Both the position numbers and the translations under genes were made by a program. DNA of 64,000 nt from JBDRNO01 sp043811005 (GTDB lineage: Bacteria; Bacteroidota; Bacteroidia; NORP154), in NCBI GenBank assembly GCA_043811005.1, contig JBDRNO010000001.1:15964-79963 (forward strand). Reading direction: 5' to 3'. Positions 1 through 9,990 of this stretch are shown here, piece after piece. The notes beneath the pieces were generated by a model. It worked only from the letters and a program-made list of their open reading frames with translations, did not search any database and was not told the DNA's origin. The first letter of the stretch is position 1; each line of letters starts with the position of its first letter.

Positions 1-24
1 ATTACCAAAAAATATTTTCTCGCT

Positions 25-1659
25 TTGACAAAATACTTCTTATACATTTCCTGCCTGATAATAATCTTTCTCTTATTACCTTTTTGGTCACAATCCCAGG
101 TATTAAAAGGAAGTGAAGTTCATGGGAATTTCCAAACGGATTTACAATATTACAACGCGGATTCAATCATAGGTGCACCTGAAGTGCCGGAAAAGATGCT
201 TATGAGGAGCTTCGCCAATATCATCTTTACAAATAATAACTTTTCTGCTGGAGTAAGATATGAAAGTTATCTCAATACCTTACAAGGATTTGACTCAAGA
301 TATGAAGGGAATGGCATTCCTTACAGGTATGCTACCTATTCAAATGAAGGGCTGGAAATAACTGTAGGTAATTTCTATGAACAGTTTGGTAACGGGTTGA
401 TCTTCAGGAGCTATGAGGAATGGGGGCTTGGATATGATAATGCCATGGATGGGATCAGGTTAAAATATTCACCTTATAACGGAATCTATTTAAAGGGTTT
501 GGTGGGCAAGCAGCGTTTTTTCTTTGACCAGGGTTCAGGTATAGTAAGAGGCGCGGATGGTGAAATCTTTATAAACGAAATATTTGATACGCTTGCGGAA
601 ATGAAAACCAAAATTATTATTGGTGGCAGTTTCGTCAGTAAATATCAGCCGGACCAGGACCCCATATATAAATTACCCGGGAATGTAGGTGCATTTGCCG
701 GAAGATTGAACATTATTCATGGCAAGATAAATATCATGAGCGAATATGCCAATAAAATCAATGACCCATCCTCGGTCAATAACTATATATACAAACCCGG
801 TGAATCATTATTGTTAACCGCTACTTATTCAACAAAAGGTCTTGGCATTATGCTAAGCGCCAAACGCGTTGATAACATGGACTTCAGGTCAGACAGGACA
901 GCAACCGGAAATGATCTGAATATTAATTATTTACCTGTAATAACCAAACAACATGCATATTCCCTTACATCAATGTATCCTTATGCCACTCAGCCAAATG
1001 GAGAGATGGGGTTTCAGGCAGAAGTGATATATAGCTTTAAAAAAGATAGTAAACTGGGTGGAAAATACGGCACCAATCTATATGTTAATTATTCAGCCGC
1101 GAATAGTTTGAAAAAAACCATCCTCTATGATGGTATGGGTTATGATTCGGATTTTTTCGGTATTGGCGATGAGGTGAACTTTAGAGATTTTAATATTGAG
1201 ATCAGCAAAAAGTTTTCAAAAAAAGTCAAAACCATTTTTTCTTATGTGAACCTCGTCTATAACAAAGACATAATTCAGGGTTTGAGTGGTTACGGCACGA
1301 TCTATGCTGACATAGGAGTTGTTGATCTGACATATAAGATAAAGCCAAAACATTCGGTGAGGATAGAGCTACAGCATCTCTCAACAAAACAGGACGATGG
1401 AAGCTGGGCAATGGGGCTTGTTGAATATGCAATTTCCCCACATTGGTTCATTGCTGCTTTTGATGAATATAATTACGGAAACCCCGATACTGATAAAAAA
1501 TTAAATTATTTCACGGTCCAGGCAGGATATAAGAAAAAAGCCAATACCATCACAATAGGATATGGCAGGCAAAGGCAAGGTATTTATTGCGTAGGAGGCG
1601 TATGCAGAAATGTTCCTGCTTCTAATGGAGTTACACTTGCTATTACAAGTAGCTTCTAG
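25..1659 (+). CDS. DUF6029-like outer-membrane protein (5' end uncertain)
   Basis: Resembles the Bacteroidota DUF6029 family of exported, probably outer-membrane beta-barrel proteins. The hydrophobic leader up to SQSQ at residues 23-26 looks like a signal peptide. The rest is rich in alternating aromatic/polar beta strands, and the chain ends in Phe, as many barrel proteins do. The first possible start is a TTG at 25, but the frame is open to the left edge of the window, so the real start may lie outside. No enzymatic motif is seen. The TAG stop overlaps a short repeat (1657-1680) that recurs at the stop of the lipoprotein gene ending at 26322. An Omp28-type lipoprotein gene follows on the same strand after 42 bases. 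The family call is from memory; molecular function is unknown. Confidence 0.7.
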   Translation: MTKYFLYISCLIIIFLLLPFWSQSQVLKGSEVHGNFQTDLQYYNADSIIGAPEVPEKMLMRSFANIIFTNNNFSAGVRYESYLNTLQGFDSRYEGNGIPYRYATYSNEGLEITVGNFYEQFGNGLIFRSYEEWGLGYDNAMDGIRLKYSPYNGIYLKGLVGKQRFFFDQGSGIVRGADGEIFINEIFDTLAEMKTKIIIGGSFVSKYQPDQDPIYKLPGNVGAFAGRLNIIHGKINIMSEYANKINDPSSVNNYIYKPGESLLLTATYSTKGLGIMLSAKRVDNMDFRSDRTATGNDLNINYLPVITKQHAYSLTSMYPYATQPNGEMGFQAEVIYSFKKDSKLGGKYGTNLYVNYSAANSLKKTILYDGMGYDSDFFGIGDEVNFRDFNIEISKKFSKKVKTIFSYVNLVYNKDIIQGLSGYGTIYADIGVVDLTYKIKPKHSVRIELQHLSTKQDDGSWAMGLVEYAISPHWFIAAFDEYNYGNPDTDKKLNYFTVQAGYKKKANTITIGYGRQRQGIYCVGGVCRNVPASNGVTLAITSSF

Positions 1660-1680
1660 TGTCGTGACAAATTAATTATG
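1657..1680 (+). repeat. 24-bp repeat overlapping a stop codon (copy 1)
   Basis: TAGTGTCGTG followed by ACAAATTAATTATG. A near-identical copy at 26320-26343 also overlaps the TAG stop of its upstream gene. The AGTGTC start is shared with other short repeats in the window (21893, 51541). Confidence 0.6.
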
Positions 1681-1701
1681 CAACATTAATAAAATAAATA
1701 G

Positions 1702-2568
1702 ATGCTTAATAAATACATTCTCCTTTTATCATTACTCTTGCTCATAGCAGTCGGATGCGACAAGGTTGAACCGCCTTTTCTTGAAAACACTTCTGATAAA
1801 TGTGGAAATGATACCCTCTCAGTTGCTATTCGAAAGGTTTTGGTTGAAGATTATACCGGACATACCTGTGGTAATTGTCCGCGGGCAGCAGAAGCATTAG
1901 AAACCTTAAAAAGCATATACTGCGATCATATCGTGACAATAGGAGTTCATGTTGGCTTTTTTGCTGAACCGAAAAATAATACCGACAGTTCTTACTCATA
2001 TGATTTCAGAACACAGACCGGGAATGAGTTGGAGGCACAGTGGGGTAATGGTGATGCGCTTCCAAATGGTATGATAAACAGGAAGGAAGTGGATGGGAAC
2101 AAAATATTGTCTTATGCAGGCTGGGGTACAGCAGTTGACCAAATACTTTTCGATCAAAACGGGAATGTTATTCCCCCGGATATTAGTATAAATATTACAA
2201 ATACTTATGATGCCGTTTCCGGAATGTTAAACACGAGCATTGAATCCGGATTTATCAACCCACTTGAAGGTGCTTTCAGATTATCGGTGTTTCTAATAGA
2301 AGACAGCATTATCACATGGCAGAAAGATTACGAAGCAACACCCTCAAATATTCCGGATTACGTTCACAGGCATGTATTAAGAAGTGCAATCAACAATACA
2401 TGGGGAGATATTATTGTAACGGGTTCGGTTTCGTCCGGCTCGGTATTTACAAAAGCATACAGCATTGTGTTAGACCCTGAATGGGTTGCCGGGCAATGTT
2501 CTGTAGTTGCATTTGTTTATGATGATGCAGAAATAATACAAGTTGAAGAAACTCACGTAATTAATTAA
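1702..2568 (+). CDS. Omp28-related lipoprotein
   Basis: Exported lipoprotein: the hydrophobic leader ends in a lipobox (IAVGC, Cys19). The mature part has the Omp28 / thioredoxin-like signature: VLVEDYTGHTCGNCPRA has a CxxC-type motif (CGNC) after a beta strand, followed by a helix. The family occurs widely in Bacteroidota outer membranes and its exact role is not settled. It lies directly downstream of the DUF6029-like gene and may be co-transcribed with it. The convergent neighbour (2635-5937) carries a second, larger Omp28-type domain. The start is the first ATG of the frame and fits the signal peptide. Confidence 0.8.
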   Translation: MLNKYILLLSLLLLIAVGCDKVEPPFLENTSDKCGNDTLSVAIRKVLVEDYTGHTCGNCPRAAEALETLKSIYCDHIVTIGVHVGFFAEPKNNTDSSYSYDFRTQTGNELEAQWGNGDALPNGMINRKEVDGNKILSYAGWGTAVDQILFDQNGNVIPPDISINITNTYDAVSGMLNTSIESGFINPLEGAFRLSVFLIEDSIITWQKDYEATPSNIPDYVHRHVLRSAINNTWGDIIVTGSVSSGSVFTKAYSIVLDPEWVAGQCSVVAFVYDDAEIIQVEETHVIN

Positions 2569-2634
2569 CTTGCGCTAATTAGTAACCAGTTGAGTTATTT
2601 CCTCATTCATTCAAACACTTAAATCTTTTCCCGC

Positions 2635-5600
2635 TTAACGCATTATTGCAACTTTAGTAAAGTATAACTTTTCATTAACCTTTAGAGTTACAAGATATAT
2701 CCCATTCGTGAGGTCAGTCACTGAATCATCGATTATTTGTTGGTAAGCCCCGGCAACTTTTTCTTCATCAATAAATAGCTTGATCCTCCTGCCCGTAATG
2801 TCGTATAGAGCCAATTGTATATTTGCCTGTTTTCCCAATTTATATACAATAATTGCTTTGCTGCGTATTGGATTTGGATAAACTTTTATACTATTATCAT
2901 CAATAACAGGAACGCTGATAATTCCTGATAGAACGGAATCAACGTAAACAGATGCGGTAGCAATACAACCATTGTTGTCAGTAACTGTAACATTATAAAG
3001 CCCAATACACAAAGCGGTAGCTGTAGCTGTAATTTGGGAAGACGGATCATCCCACTGGTATGTATAAGGCCAGGTACCACCGCCTGGAATTGCAATGGCT
3101 TCTCCATCGCAAATGGTATCAGATGATACAATGGTATAGCTTGTTGAAATAATTAACGGGGATGGCTGAAAGATAATAACGTCATCAATTGAAACACAGC
3201 CAGCCGCATCAGTTACCGTTACGGTATATGTGCCTTCTGACAGCCCGCCTATGGATGAAGTCGTAGCGCTTGTATTCCAAAGGTATGTATAAGGAGAGGT
3301 TCCCCCTGAAATAGTGACGGAAGCTGAGCCATCACTTGCTCCGTTACATGTTACATCCTGTCTCGTTGTTGATAAAAGCCCTGCCCCTGCATCACTGAGA
3401 TTGACTGAAAATACAGAATCACAACCATTATCATCGGTAATTGTAACATAGTATGTGCCGGCAGATAAGGCGGTAGCAGTTTGTGTTGTTTGAGCCCCGG
3501 CATTTGAATCCCATAGGTATGTGTATGGCGAAATACCTCCTGAGGCATAAATTGTAATATCTCCATCACTGCTTCCGCAATTTGGTTCTGTAGTGCTATA
3601 TCCTGCTGAAATAGAAGAGGGCTCATAAATATTGGCAAAGGCATCATTAATACATCCATTTGCTTCAGTAACAGTTACTGAATACATTCCTGCTGGCAAA
3701 CCTGTGGCTGTAGCAGTAGTTTGATCACCTGCATAGGAGTCCCATAGGTATGTATAGGGAGTTGTACCTCCGGTAGCGGTTACAGTTACAGAACCGTCTA
3801 TGCCTCCGTTACAATTTACATCTGTGGTATTTATTGTCAGGGTAGCCGTACCGGATGGACTATTAAGGGTTGTGCTTGAGATACCAGTACAGCCATTAGC
3901 ATCAGTAACAGTTAATGTATAAGTGCCGCCATCCAGACCTGTTGCTGTTTGAGTGGTTTGATCACCTGTATATGAATCCCATTGATAAGTATAAGGCAGG
4001 GTTCCTCCTGAAACAGATGCAAAAGCAGACCCATCGCTGTTGCCGCATGTAGGGTCGGTAGGAGATATAGATAAAGAAAGGGTTCCCGGATCTGTAAGTG
4101 TAACACTGCCGGTTGCCTGACAACCATTATTATCTGTTACGGTAACTGTATAGGTACCAGTTCCCAGGCCTGTCTCGGTAGATGATGATCCGCCGGAGCT
4201 CCAGGAATATGTATAAGGGCTGGTTCCTCCCGACACTGAAGCAGTAGCAGAACCATTGTTGTTGCCACATGTAGGATTATTTGCTGAAGTTGTTATGGAT
4301 AGTGAACATGATGATGATGAACTTAATACTGCCTGATGAATTTCTTTAGTCGCATTGTCCTGAACAAATACAATAATCGAAATTTTATCCATTCCAACCC
4401 ATAAATTGAAATTTCCCTGGGCAACTCCTCCTATAGTAAAAGTATAACTCTTTGTTACGGTAACAGGATTTCCATTGGTTAAAGGGGGAATTGAATTGCC
4501 TGATCCATTTGTAAGCATTTTCCTCATAACTTCATAAAACACGGTCTCTCCATTGGTCTGAATATTATGGTAAACAGTGTCTTCAATCACTGCAATATGA
4601 ACTCTTAAATTGCTGGAAGGAAAATCTTGGATTGGATTAATTATGGCGGTTATATCTACAGTATTTCCCAAAATTGTATGTGTTGCATCAATTTCAATAA
4701 ATGCCGGCTTGGCGACTTCATCATTTATTTTTTGCTGATCAAGATTAGATGGTGAACCATCATAAGATCCCCCTATTATATCAGCTCCATCCATCTCAGC
4801 TTGTGGGACACCTGATACGCTATAAAAACTTTTTCGGGTATCACCATCACTGTTGTAATTTGGATCAGTACCCGGAGAAGGCCAATTCATCTGGTATTTA
4901 ATTGCCAGCACATTGCTTCCGGGAGTATTTACCTGGTTCGCGAATAATAATGCATTAAAAGCAGGATTTTGGGAAGCACATGGAGCGCAGGTAGAGCTTG
5001 TAAACTCTTCAACCAGGACATTCCTTTGAATAATTTGATCGACTACAATAATGTTTTTATCAAGAGCGTCATTGCTTGTATTTTGATCCGTACTGCCATT
5101 TATATTGGTTGCCCATACTATAATGTTATATGTTCCTGTAGAAGATGGTGTCCATGTGTCTGAATGTGAGAAGCTGTAAGTGCCTAAACTTGCGATACTC
5201 AGAGATGAAAGACTCTGGGTATATACAGGGCCACCATCAACGTTCCAGTTAAGGTCTAATGAAGTGATGGTTGTACTTCCATAATTGGTTAATTCTCCTG
5301 TTACTGTTTGAGGACCTGAACCGAGAAGGACATAATCATTGATATCTATTGAAGTTACAGAGGCATCCCGGTCAACTGGCTCATATATCAATACATCATC
5401 AATAGCAAGGCCTGTAGCCCAGGCGCCATTATCATCATAATGGAAACGTACTTGAATATTCGGGGTATTGTCTGTACCTGATAGAAGAACGGTAATATCT
5501 TGCCATGCGGCAAGTTGAGTAAATGTATATATGACATTCCAACCTGCTCCGTTAATGTTTAACTCAATAGTTGAAGGATTTCCTCCATAAGTGCCGTCAT

Positions 5601-5937
5601 CATATCCTGCAAATGATAAAACCACAGCTGAATATCCTGTAAAATTAAATGTTGGCAATGTTAAATAGTCAAGAGATTTATCACAGTCACACACATCGTC
5701 ATTTGTCATCACAAACTGTGTATGGTCAGGTACAGGCCAGTAACCGGCTGCATTGGCATCATTATAATCGCCTGTATAGAATCCGCCATCAGTACCTATT
5801 GTACTTGTTGACCACCCGGCAGGCAGCGCTGGGGGTGATACACCTTCAAAATCTTCCGATAAGATGGTTGTTTGTGCATTTACACAAAAATTTGCTGTTA
5901 AAAGCAACATTGAAGCTGATAGTAAAATTTTTTTCAT
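2635..5937 (-). CDS. T9SS-secreted Omp28-domain protein with SprB repeats
   Basis: A large surface or secreted protein. Order: signal peptide (1-22); a jelly-roll module of the choice-of-anchor type (about 25-190); a CARDB-like beta domain (about 190-300); an Omp28/thioredoxin-like domain starting near residue 305 with VLVEEFTSSTCAPC (CAPC motif); six SprB-type repeats (about 549-1000); and a T9SS sorting domain with VYPNP near 1018. Each SprB unit runs from NPTC/DVTC through GGTSPYTY and GTYTVTVTD to NGC; the sixth is degenerate. SprB repeats are known from gliding adhesins and other T9SS cargo. Likely role is surface adhesion or redox-linked protein binding (inference). It is convergent with the Omp28 lipoprotein gene. 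Confidence 0.88.
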   Translation of the reverse strand: MKKILLSASMLLLTANFCVNAQTTILSEDFEGVSPPALPAGWSTSTIGTDGGFYTGDYNDANAAGYWPVPDHTQFVMTNDDVCDCDKSLDYLTLPTFNFTGYSAVVLSFAGYDDGTYGGNPSTIELNINGAGWNVIYTFTQLAAWQDITVLLSGTDNTPNIQVRFHYDDNGAWATGLAIDDVLIYEPVDRDASVTSIDINDYVLLGSGPQTVTGELTNYGSTTITSLDLNWNVDGGPVYTQSLSSLSIASLGTYSFSHSDTWTPSSTGTYNIIVWATNINGSTDQNTSNDALDKNIIVVDQIIQRNVLVEEFTSSTCAPCASQNPAFNALLFANQVNTPGSNVLAIKYQMNWPSPGTDPNYNSDGDTRKSFYSVSGVPQAEMDGADIIGGSYDGSPSNLDQQKINDEVAKPAFIEIDATHTILGNTVDITAIINPIQDFPSSNLRVHIAVIEDTVYHNIQTNGETVFYEVMRKMLTNGSGNSIPPLTNGNPVTVTKSYTFTIGGVAQGNFNLWVGMDKISIIVFVQDNATKEIHQAVLSSSSSCSLSITTSANNPTCGNNNGSATASVSGGTSPYTYSWSSGGSSSTETGLGTGTYTVTVTDNNGCQATGSVTLTDPGTLSLSISPTDPTCGNSDGSAFASVSGGTLPYTYQWDSYTGDQTTQTATGLDGGTYTLTVTDANGCTGISSTTLNSPSGTATLTINTTDVNCNGGIDGSVTVTATGGTTPYTYLWDSYAGDQTTATATGLPAGMYSVTVTEANGCINDAFANIYEPSSISAGYSTTEPNCGSSDGDITIYASGGISPYTYLWDSNAGAQTTQTATALSAGTYYVTITDDNGCDSVFSVNLSDAGAGLLSTTRQDVTCNGASDGSASVTISGGTSPYTYLWNTSATTSSIGGLSEGTYTVTVTDAAGCVSIDDVIIFQPSPLIISTSYTIVSSDTICDGEAIAIPGGGTWPYTYQWDDPSSQITATATALCIGLYNVTVTDNNGCIATASVYVDSVLSGIISVPVIDDNSIKVYPNPIRSKAIIVYKLGKQANIQLALYDITGRRIKLFIDEEKVAGAYQQIIDDSVTDLTNGIYLVTLKVNEKLYFTKVAIMR

Positions 5938-5970
5938 TGCTTTATGTTTTTTATTAAGTATAACAAAATT

Positions 5971-6092
5971 AAGAACATAGCTTCGCGAATTTATTAAAAA
6001 AGAATTAATCTGTAACTTTAAACTTTAATAATTTTTCGTGCTAATTAGTGAAAATTAGTGTAATTAGCGGCTAAACATTGAAATTCCGATAC
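5971..6092 (+). repeat. Composite leader element, copy 1
   Basis: Left end AAGAACATAGCTTCG then GAATTTATTAAAAA; right end ACATTGAAATTCCGATAC. The middle contains the TTAGTG/AATTAG unit also found at 15961-16054 and 25601-25662. It lies just upstream of the PorT-like gene and in its orientation. Confidence 0.65.
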
Positions 6093-6100
6093 CTATTACA

Positions 6101-6108
6101 TAATTTTG
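6101..6108 (+). promoter_or_regulatory. TAnnTTTG -7 box close to a start codon
   Basis: TAATTTTG matches the Bacteroidota -7 consensus and ends 7 bases before the ATG at 6116. With a usual spacing to the transcription start, the mRNA would be leaderless or nearly so. No -33 TTTG was located. Confidence 0.35.
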
Positions 6109-6115
6109 TACAAGA

Positions 6116-6760
6116 ATGAAATCAGTAATATTTTTTTTTGGTGCATTATTTTGCTCTATTTTAGTTGCCCACGCCCAGGATTTTAACGGAGGCATTGTTG
6201 CTGGCATGAGTACAAGCCAGATTGATGGGGATGCTTTTTTGGGGTATAATAAAGCTGGTTTGGTATTTGGCGGATTTGTTAACCGGGAGCTAAAGGAAAA
6301 ACTGACAGCTGAATTTGGGATCATATATATTGGAAAAGGCAGCAAAGAGCCCGAAAACCCTGACTCATCTGAATGCAGCTTTTGTAAAATTACCTTACGT
6401 TACATTGAAGTACCTGTTTTGTTACAATTTAAGAGATTGAAGGTAAGAGAAAAAGAACTGAAATTGATCCTTGAAGCGGGCTTATCTTTTGGCGTGCTTT
6501 TTTCATACAAAGAAGAGGATGAGCATGGAGATATTGAACTTATCGAGTTCTATAAATCAACCGAACTCGGTTTTATTGCAGGATTGAGTTACCCGCTATC
6601 TGAAACAATATCCTTCAATTCAAGGTTTGAATACTCAATTTTACCAATAGCTAATCAGATTATGTTTAATGCTAAAACATGGAGGATTTCCGGTGGTTCT
6701 TTTAACAGGTTGTTTAGTTTTACATTAAAGTATCAGTTTAAAGTTCACCCTGTTGAATGA
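6116..6760 (+). CDS. PorT-family outer-membrane beta-barrel protein
   Basis: A 214-residue exported barrel protein. The signal peptide is residues 1-21 (ends AHAQ). GGIVAGMSTSQIDGD and the segment LRYIEVPVLLQFK are typical of the PorT / OMP_b-brl_2 family, which has about eight strands in the outer membrane. PorT itself takes part in type IX secretion, but this large family is diverse and the neighbours give no link to secretion. The gene is single between an oppositely oriented surface-protein gene and ubiX. A composite leader element (5971-6092) and a TAnnTTTG box precede it. Confidence 0.75.
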   Translation: MKSVIFFFGALFCSILVAHAQDFNGGIVAGMSTSQIDGDAFLGYNKAGLVFGGFVNRELKEKLTAEFGIIYIGKGSKEPENPDSSECSFCKITLRYIEVPVLLQFKRLKVREKELKLILEAGLSFGVLFSYKEEDEHGDIELIEFYKSTELGFIAGLSYPLSETISFNSRFEYSILPIANQIMFNAKTWRISGGSFNRLFSFTLKYQFKVHPVE

Positions 6761-6825
6761 CGGGATAAAAAGTAAAAGAGGATCAAATTTGTTATTAGAA
6801 TGGGCTTAAATATATATTTTCCAAT

Positions 6826-7401
6826 ATGCAAAGTAAAAGTAAACATAAAGTAGTAGTGGGCATAACTGGTGCAAGCGGTTCAATTTACACCAAGGTTTTG
6901 CTTGATAAATTACAAACATTAAGTGAGCAGATCGAAGATGTTGGAGTTGTTATCTCTGATAATGCCAAAAAGATATGGAAATATGAGTTGGGTAATACCG
7001 ACTATGAAAAGATCCCATATAAAATATATGACAAGAATGATTTTTCCGCTCCTTTTACATCCGGCTCGGCACAGTATAATATAATGATAATATGCCCCTG
7101 CTCAATGGGGGCTTTTGGAAGAATTGCCAGCGGTGTTTCCGGTGATCTGCTTACGCGGGCGGCAGATGTTGTTTTAAAGGAGAGAAGAAGGTTGATCCTC
7201 GTTTTGCGCGAAACCCCTTATAATCTCATACATATCAATAATATGAAGATAATTACAGAGGCAGGCGGCATTATATGTCCTGCCACTCCTTCATTTTACA
7301 GCCGCCCTGAAAATATTGAGCAGCTTGCAGCTACGGTAGTTGACAGAATTCTCGACCTTTCAGGGTTTGAACAGGATACCTTTAGGTGGGGAAAAGAATA
7401 A
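6826..7401 (+). CDS. ubiX: Flavin prenyltransferase UbiX
   Basis: UbiX attaches a dimethylallyl group to FMN, making the prenyl-FMN cofactor of UbiD-type decarboxylases. The N-terminus VVVGITGASGS is the flavoprotein-fold glycine loop. The segment ICPCSMGAFGRIASGVSGDLLTRAADV and the later RRLILVLRETPY carry the family's characteristic phosphate- and prenyl-binding stretches. Length (191) is normal. No ubiD is in the window, so the partner decarboxylase must be elsewhere. The gene lies 65 bases after the PorT-like gene; whether it is co-transcribed is not clear. Confidence 0.92.
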   Translation: MQSKSKHKVVVGITGASGSIYTKVLLDKLQTLSEQIEDVGVVISDNAKKIWKYELGNTDYEKIPYKIYDKNDFSAPFTSGSAQYNIMIICPCSMGAFGRIASGVSGDLLTRAADVVLKERRRLILVLRETPYNLIHINNMKIITEAGGIICPATPSFYSRPENIEQLAATVVDRILDLSGFEQDTFRWGKE

Positions 7402-7555
7402 TTTTTTCCTATTCAAAACCCAACAATTTTTTTATGGCTAACAATAAAATTCCTCTTTTTGATTTTTCCACAATTTATTGTTAAAAAGTAAGTTAATTTA
7501 TTTTGACGTTTAGAGGGAAAAATCGTATAATTACAATCGTAAACAAAAAAGATTT

Positions 7556-7744
7556 ATGCTAAACTTCTGCAAAAAAGTACTTCTAAAAGTAAGCTTTGAT
7601 AAGAACTTGTTCCGCAAGGAGTTATTAAAATCGCTACAATGGATTAAAGGAGATGAGATTATCTTGTTAAGGTTATGGTGCCTGGCAACTTTCGGGCATA
7701 TATACAGCGATGTTATTCTTGAAGTTTTTGAACAGGTTCACTGA
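7556..7744 (+). CDS. Small conserved hypothetical protein
   Basis: A 62-residue ORF with pattern [18 protein letters not shown], then [20 protein letters not shown]. This pattern (LFRKE..., W/L-K, a central WC and a closing FGHxY..xxEVF) resembles a short Bacteroidota family I remember as uncharacterised; the match is from memory. The product would be a soluble, all-helical polypeptide. The 3' end overlaps the 3' end of the convergent queG by 32 bases. Compositionally it is not unlike its neighbours. It could be a spurious ORF, but the internal pattern favours a real gene. Confidence 0.5.
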   Translation: MLNFCKKVLLKVSFDKNLFRKELLKSLQWIKGDEIILLRLWCLATFGHIYSDVILEVFEQVH

Positions 7745-8717
7745 TTGAAGGTAATGTTTCGTTACTCCGCTTATGGTTAAGGAATTTTATATTCCTTTTT
7801 AATCCATTAAATTTTATCCGTTTGACCGCTGAATTTTTAAATACTTTATCAAAAACCTCTTCAGTAATTTTTTCCCATTCCTCTCTTGTCATTTTCAGCA
7901 GATCTTGATGCGGTTCAAATTCAGATTCACTATGTGGTGTAGCAAACTTGTTCCAGGGACAGACATCCTGGCAAATGTCACAGCCAAATACCCGGTTTTC
8001 AAATTTTCCCTGCATCTCCGCAGGAATATTTCCTCCCGGTTCTATTGTAAAATATGAGATGCACTTGCTTCCATCAACAATATATGGCTCGATAATAGCA
8101 TTAGTTGGGCAGGCGTCAATACATTCAGTGCAATTTCCGCAATAATCTTTTATCCGGTTGGCGTCAATTATGTTTGAACTATCATAATCCAATTTTAAGT
8201 CAACTATAAATTCTGCAATAAAAAAGAAAGAGCCGCTTTGTTTATTTATAAGGATCGAGTTTTTCCCTATCCATCCCAAGCCGCTTTTTTTCGCCCATGC
8301 TTTTTCCAATACAGAAGCTGAATCCACAAACCCCCTGCAGTTTACCTCACCTATGTTTTTCCGGATAAAACTCTCAAGGATTTTTAGTTTGTCTTTAATA
8401 ACAAGATGGTAGTCTTTGCCATAAGCGTATTTTGAAATTTTCGGGGATTTTGGGTCTTTTTGTGTTTCGGAAGGATAAAAGTTCATAATCAAAGAGATGA
8501 CCGATTTTGCATTATCTACAAGTAGTCGTGGATCCAGGCGTTCGTCAAAATAGTGTTCCATATAAGCCATTTTGCCGTGCATATTTCGGTTCAACCACCT
8601 TTCAAGCCGAGGTGCTTCTTCTTCTAAAAATTCAGCTTTGGATACACCGCAATACATAAAGCCCAGGCGGGTAGCTTCTTGCTTTATCATTTTGGTGTAT
8701 TTAGATTTAATCATCAA
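7713..8717 (-). CDS. queG: Epoxyqueuosine reductase QueG
   Basis: Last step of queuosine biosynthesis: cobalamin-dependent reduction of epoxyqueuosine to queuosine in tRNA. Two [4Fe-4S] motifs are visible: [12 protein letters not shown] and [10 protein letters not shown]. The B12-binding N-terminal domain contains the conserved [12 protein letters not shown] and the helical segment ending GWIGKN. Length 334 is slightly long but typical. The start is the first of two adjacent Met codons; the second (residue 2) is equally possible. It is separated from ruvB, on the same strand, by a 223-base region with two nested repeats. Confidence 0.93.
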   Translation of the reverse strand: MMIKSKYTKMIKQEATRLGFMYCGVSKAEFLEEEAPRLERWLNRNMHGKMAYMEHYFDERLDPRLLVDNAKSVISLIMNFYPSETQKDPKSPKISKYAYGKDYHLVIKDKLKILESFIRKNIGEVNCRGFVDSASVLEKAWAKKSGLGWIGKNSILINKQSGSFFFIAEFIVDLKLDYDSSNIIDANRIKDYCGNCTECIDACPTNAIIEPYIVDGSKCISYFTIEPGGNIPAEMQGKFENRVFGCDICQDVCPWNKFATPHSESEFEPHQDLLKMTREEWEKITEEVFDKVFKNSAVKRIKFNGLKRNIKFLNHKRSNETLPSISEPVQKLQE

Positions 8718-8730
8718 ATAATTAACAAAA

Positions 8731-8858
8731 TGAAACCACAGATTTCACAGATGACACAGATAAAAAAAATAGAAAATAACTTTGTAAATTAATTAAAAAA
8801 GGGAAAATTTGATACAATTAAATATATCAATAAAATCTGTGTAATCTGTGGTTTTCAT
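8731..8858. repeat. Inverted repeat (CCACAGATT family) with a nested leader element
   Basis: The left arm starts GAAACCACAGATTTCACAGA; the right arm is its imperfect complement, AATCTGTGTAATCTGTGG then TTTTC. The family recurs as a perfect 24-bp inverted repeat at 55732-55796 and as a single arm near 59921. A short copy of the composite leader element (8771-8820) sits inside. Confidence 0.7.
8771..8820 (+). repeat. Composite leader element, copy 2 (short form)
   Basis: Left end AATAACTTTGTAAATTAATT; right end GGGAAAATTTGATACAATTA; no palindrome between them. This is the only copy not facing a downstream gene in its own orientation: it lies between queG and ruvB, both on the minus strand. Confidence 0.6.
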
Positions 8859-8940
8859 TAATGTTGTTTAAATTCCTGTCAGCCGACAGCTGGAATCCGC
8901 AATCCGCAATTGTATATTAATTGTACTTTAAGGTCAAAGA

Positions 8941-9990
8941 CTAATCAAACAAAGTCCCTTTTTCCCCCGAAGAGATCTTCCCAAGATGCTTATAAGCAAG
9001 CTCAGTTGCTGTCCTGCCTCTTGGTGTTCTGTCAATATACCCTTCCTGAACAAGGAACGGTTCATATACTTCTTCAATTGTTCCGGCTTCTTCACCTACA
9101 GCGGCCGAGATTGTAGATAGACCAACCGGTCCGCCCTTGAATTTATCAATAATGGTTGAGAGTATTTTGTTATCCATCTCGTCTAGCCCGTGTTTATCTA
9201 CATTAAGTGCAGTGAGGGCAAGTTGGGTAATTTTAATTTCAATAGTCCCGTCAGATTTTATCTGTGCAAAATCCCGCACCCTTCTCAGTAACGCATTTGC
9301 TATTCGGGGCGTTCCCCTGCTCCTGCGGGCAATTTCAGAAGATGCTTCATCAGAGATAGGGACATTTAAAATTCCTGCTGACCTGTTTATGATCATGGAA
9401 AGCATCTCCGGATCATAATATGCGAGACGGGAAGTAATACTAAAACGTGCTCTTAAAGGAGATGTCAGTAAGCCGGAGCGTGTTGTTGCTCCAATCAGTG
9501 TAAATGGATTCAGTTTGATTTGAACAGTACGTGCATTGGGTCCGGTATCAATTATAATGTCGATCTTATAGTCTTCCATTGCAGAATACAAGTATTCTTC
9601 TACTACAGGCGTTACCCGGTGTATCTCATCAATGAACAATACATCGCGATCATTAAGATTCGTCAATAATCCAGCCAGGTCTCCGGGTTTATCGAGCACA
9701 GGCCCTGAAGTAACTCTTATATTCACACCCATGTGATTGGCAATTATGTAGGCAAGCGTTGTTTTTCCAAGCCCTGGCGGACCATGCAGCAATATATGAT
9801 CCAACGATTCACCCCTCTGATTTGCTGCTTCAACAAATATTTTAAGGTTCTCTACAACCTTGAGCTGCCCTACGAAATCGGTGAAATTATCCGGTCTCAC
9901 TGCTTTCTCAAATTCTTTTTCGGCAGGAGTTAAATTGGTCGCCTGTGAAATTTCGCGTAAAGAAGTATTGGTATTTGTGTTTTTATTCAT
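8941..9990 (-). CDS. ruvB: Holliday junction branch migration helicase RuvB
   Basis: AAA+ motor of the RuvAB complex that drives Holliday junction branch migration. Walker A is GPPGLGKTT, Walker B DEIHR, sensor I GATTR. The C-terminal winged helix ends in the diagnostic [17 protein letters not shown]. Length 349 is normal. The N-terminal extension of about 25 residues is polar and common in the phylum. No ruvA or ruvC is adjacent. Upstream, at about 10030-10062, a short ATATTAG-like tandem tract lies in the leader. Confidence 0.97.
   Translation of the reverse strand: MNKNTNTNTSLREISQATNLTPAEKEFEKAVRPDNFTDFVGQLKVVENLKIFVEAANQRGESLDHILLHGPPGLGKTTLAYIIANHMGVNIRVTSGPVLDKPGDLAGLLTNLNDRDVLFIDEIHRVTPVVEEYLYSAMEDYKIDIIIDTGPNARTVQIKLNPFTLIGATTRSGLLTSPLRARFSITSRLAYYDPEMLSMIINRSAGILNVPISDEASSEIARRSRGTPRIANALLRRVRDFAQIKSDGTIEIKITQLALTALNVDKHGLDEMDNKILSTIIDKFKGGPVGLSTISAAVGEEAGTIEEVYEPFLVQEGYIDRTPRGRTATELAYKHLGKISSGEKGTLFD

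Noticed and set aside
2940..4290. Regularly spaced repeats that might suggest a CRISPR or tandem-repeat array
   Set aside because: They are protein-coding SprB-type repeats of about 75 residues in one frame, diverged at the DNA level.
6064..6345. Open minus-strand frame over the PorT-like gene
   Set aside because: It is the complement of a well-supported gene and has no start context or recognisable motif.
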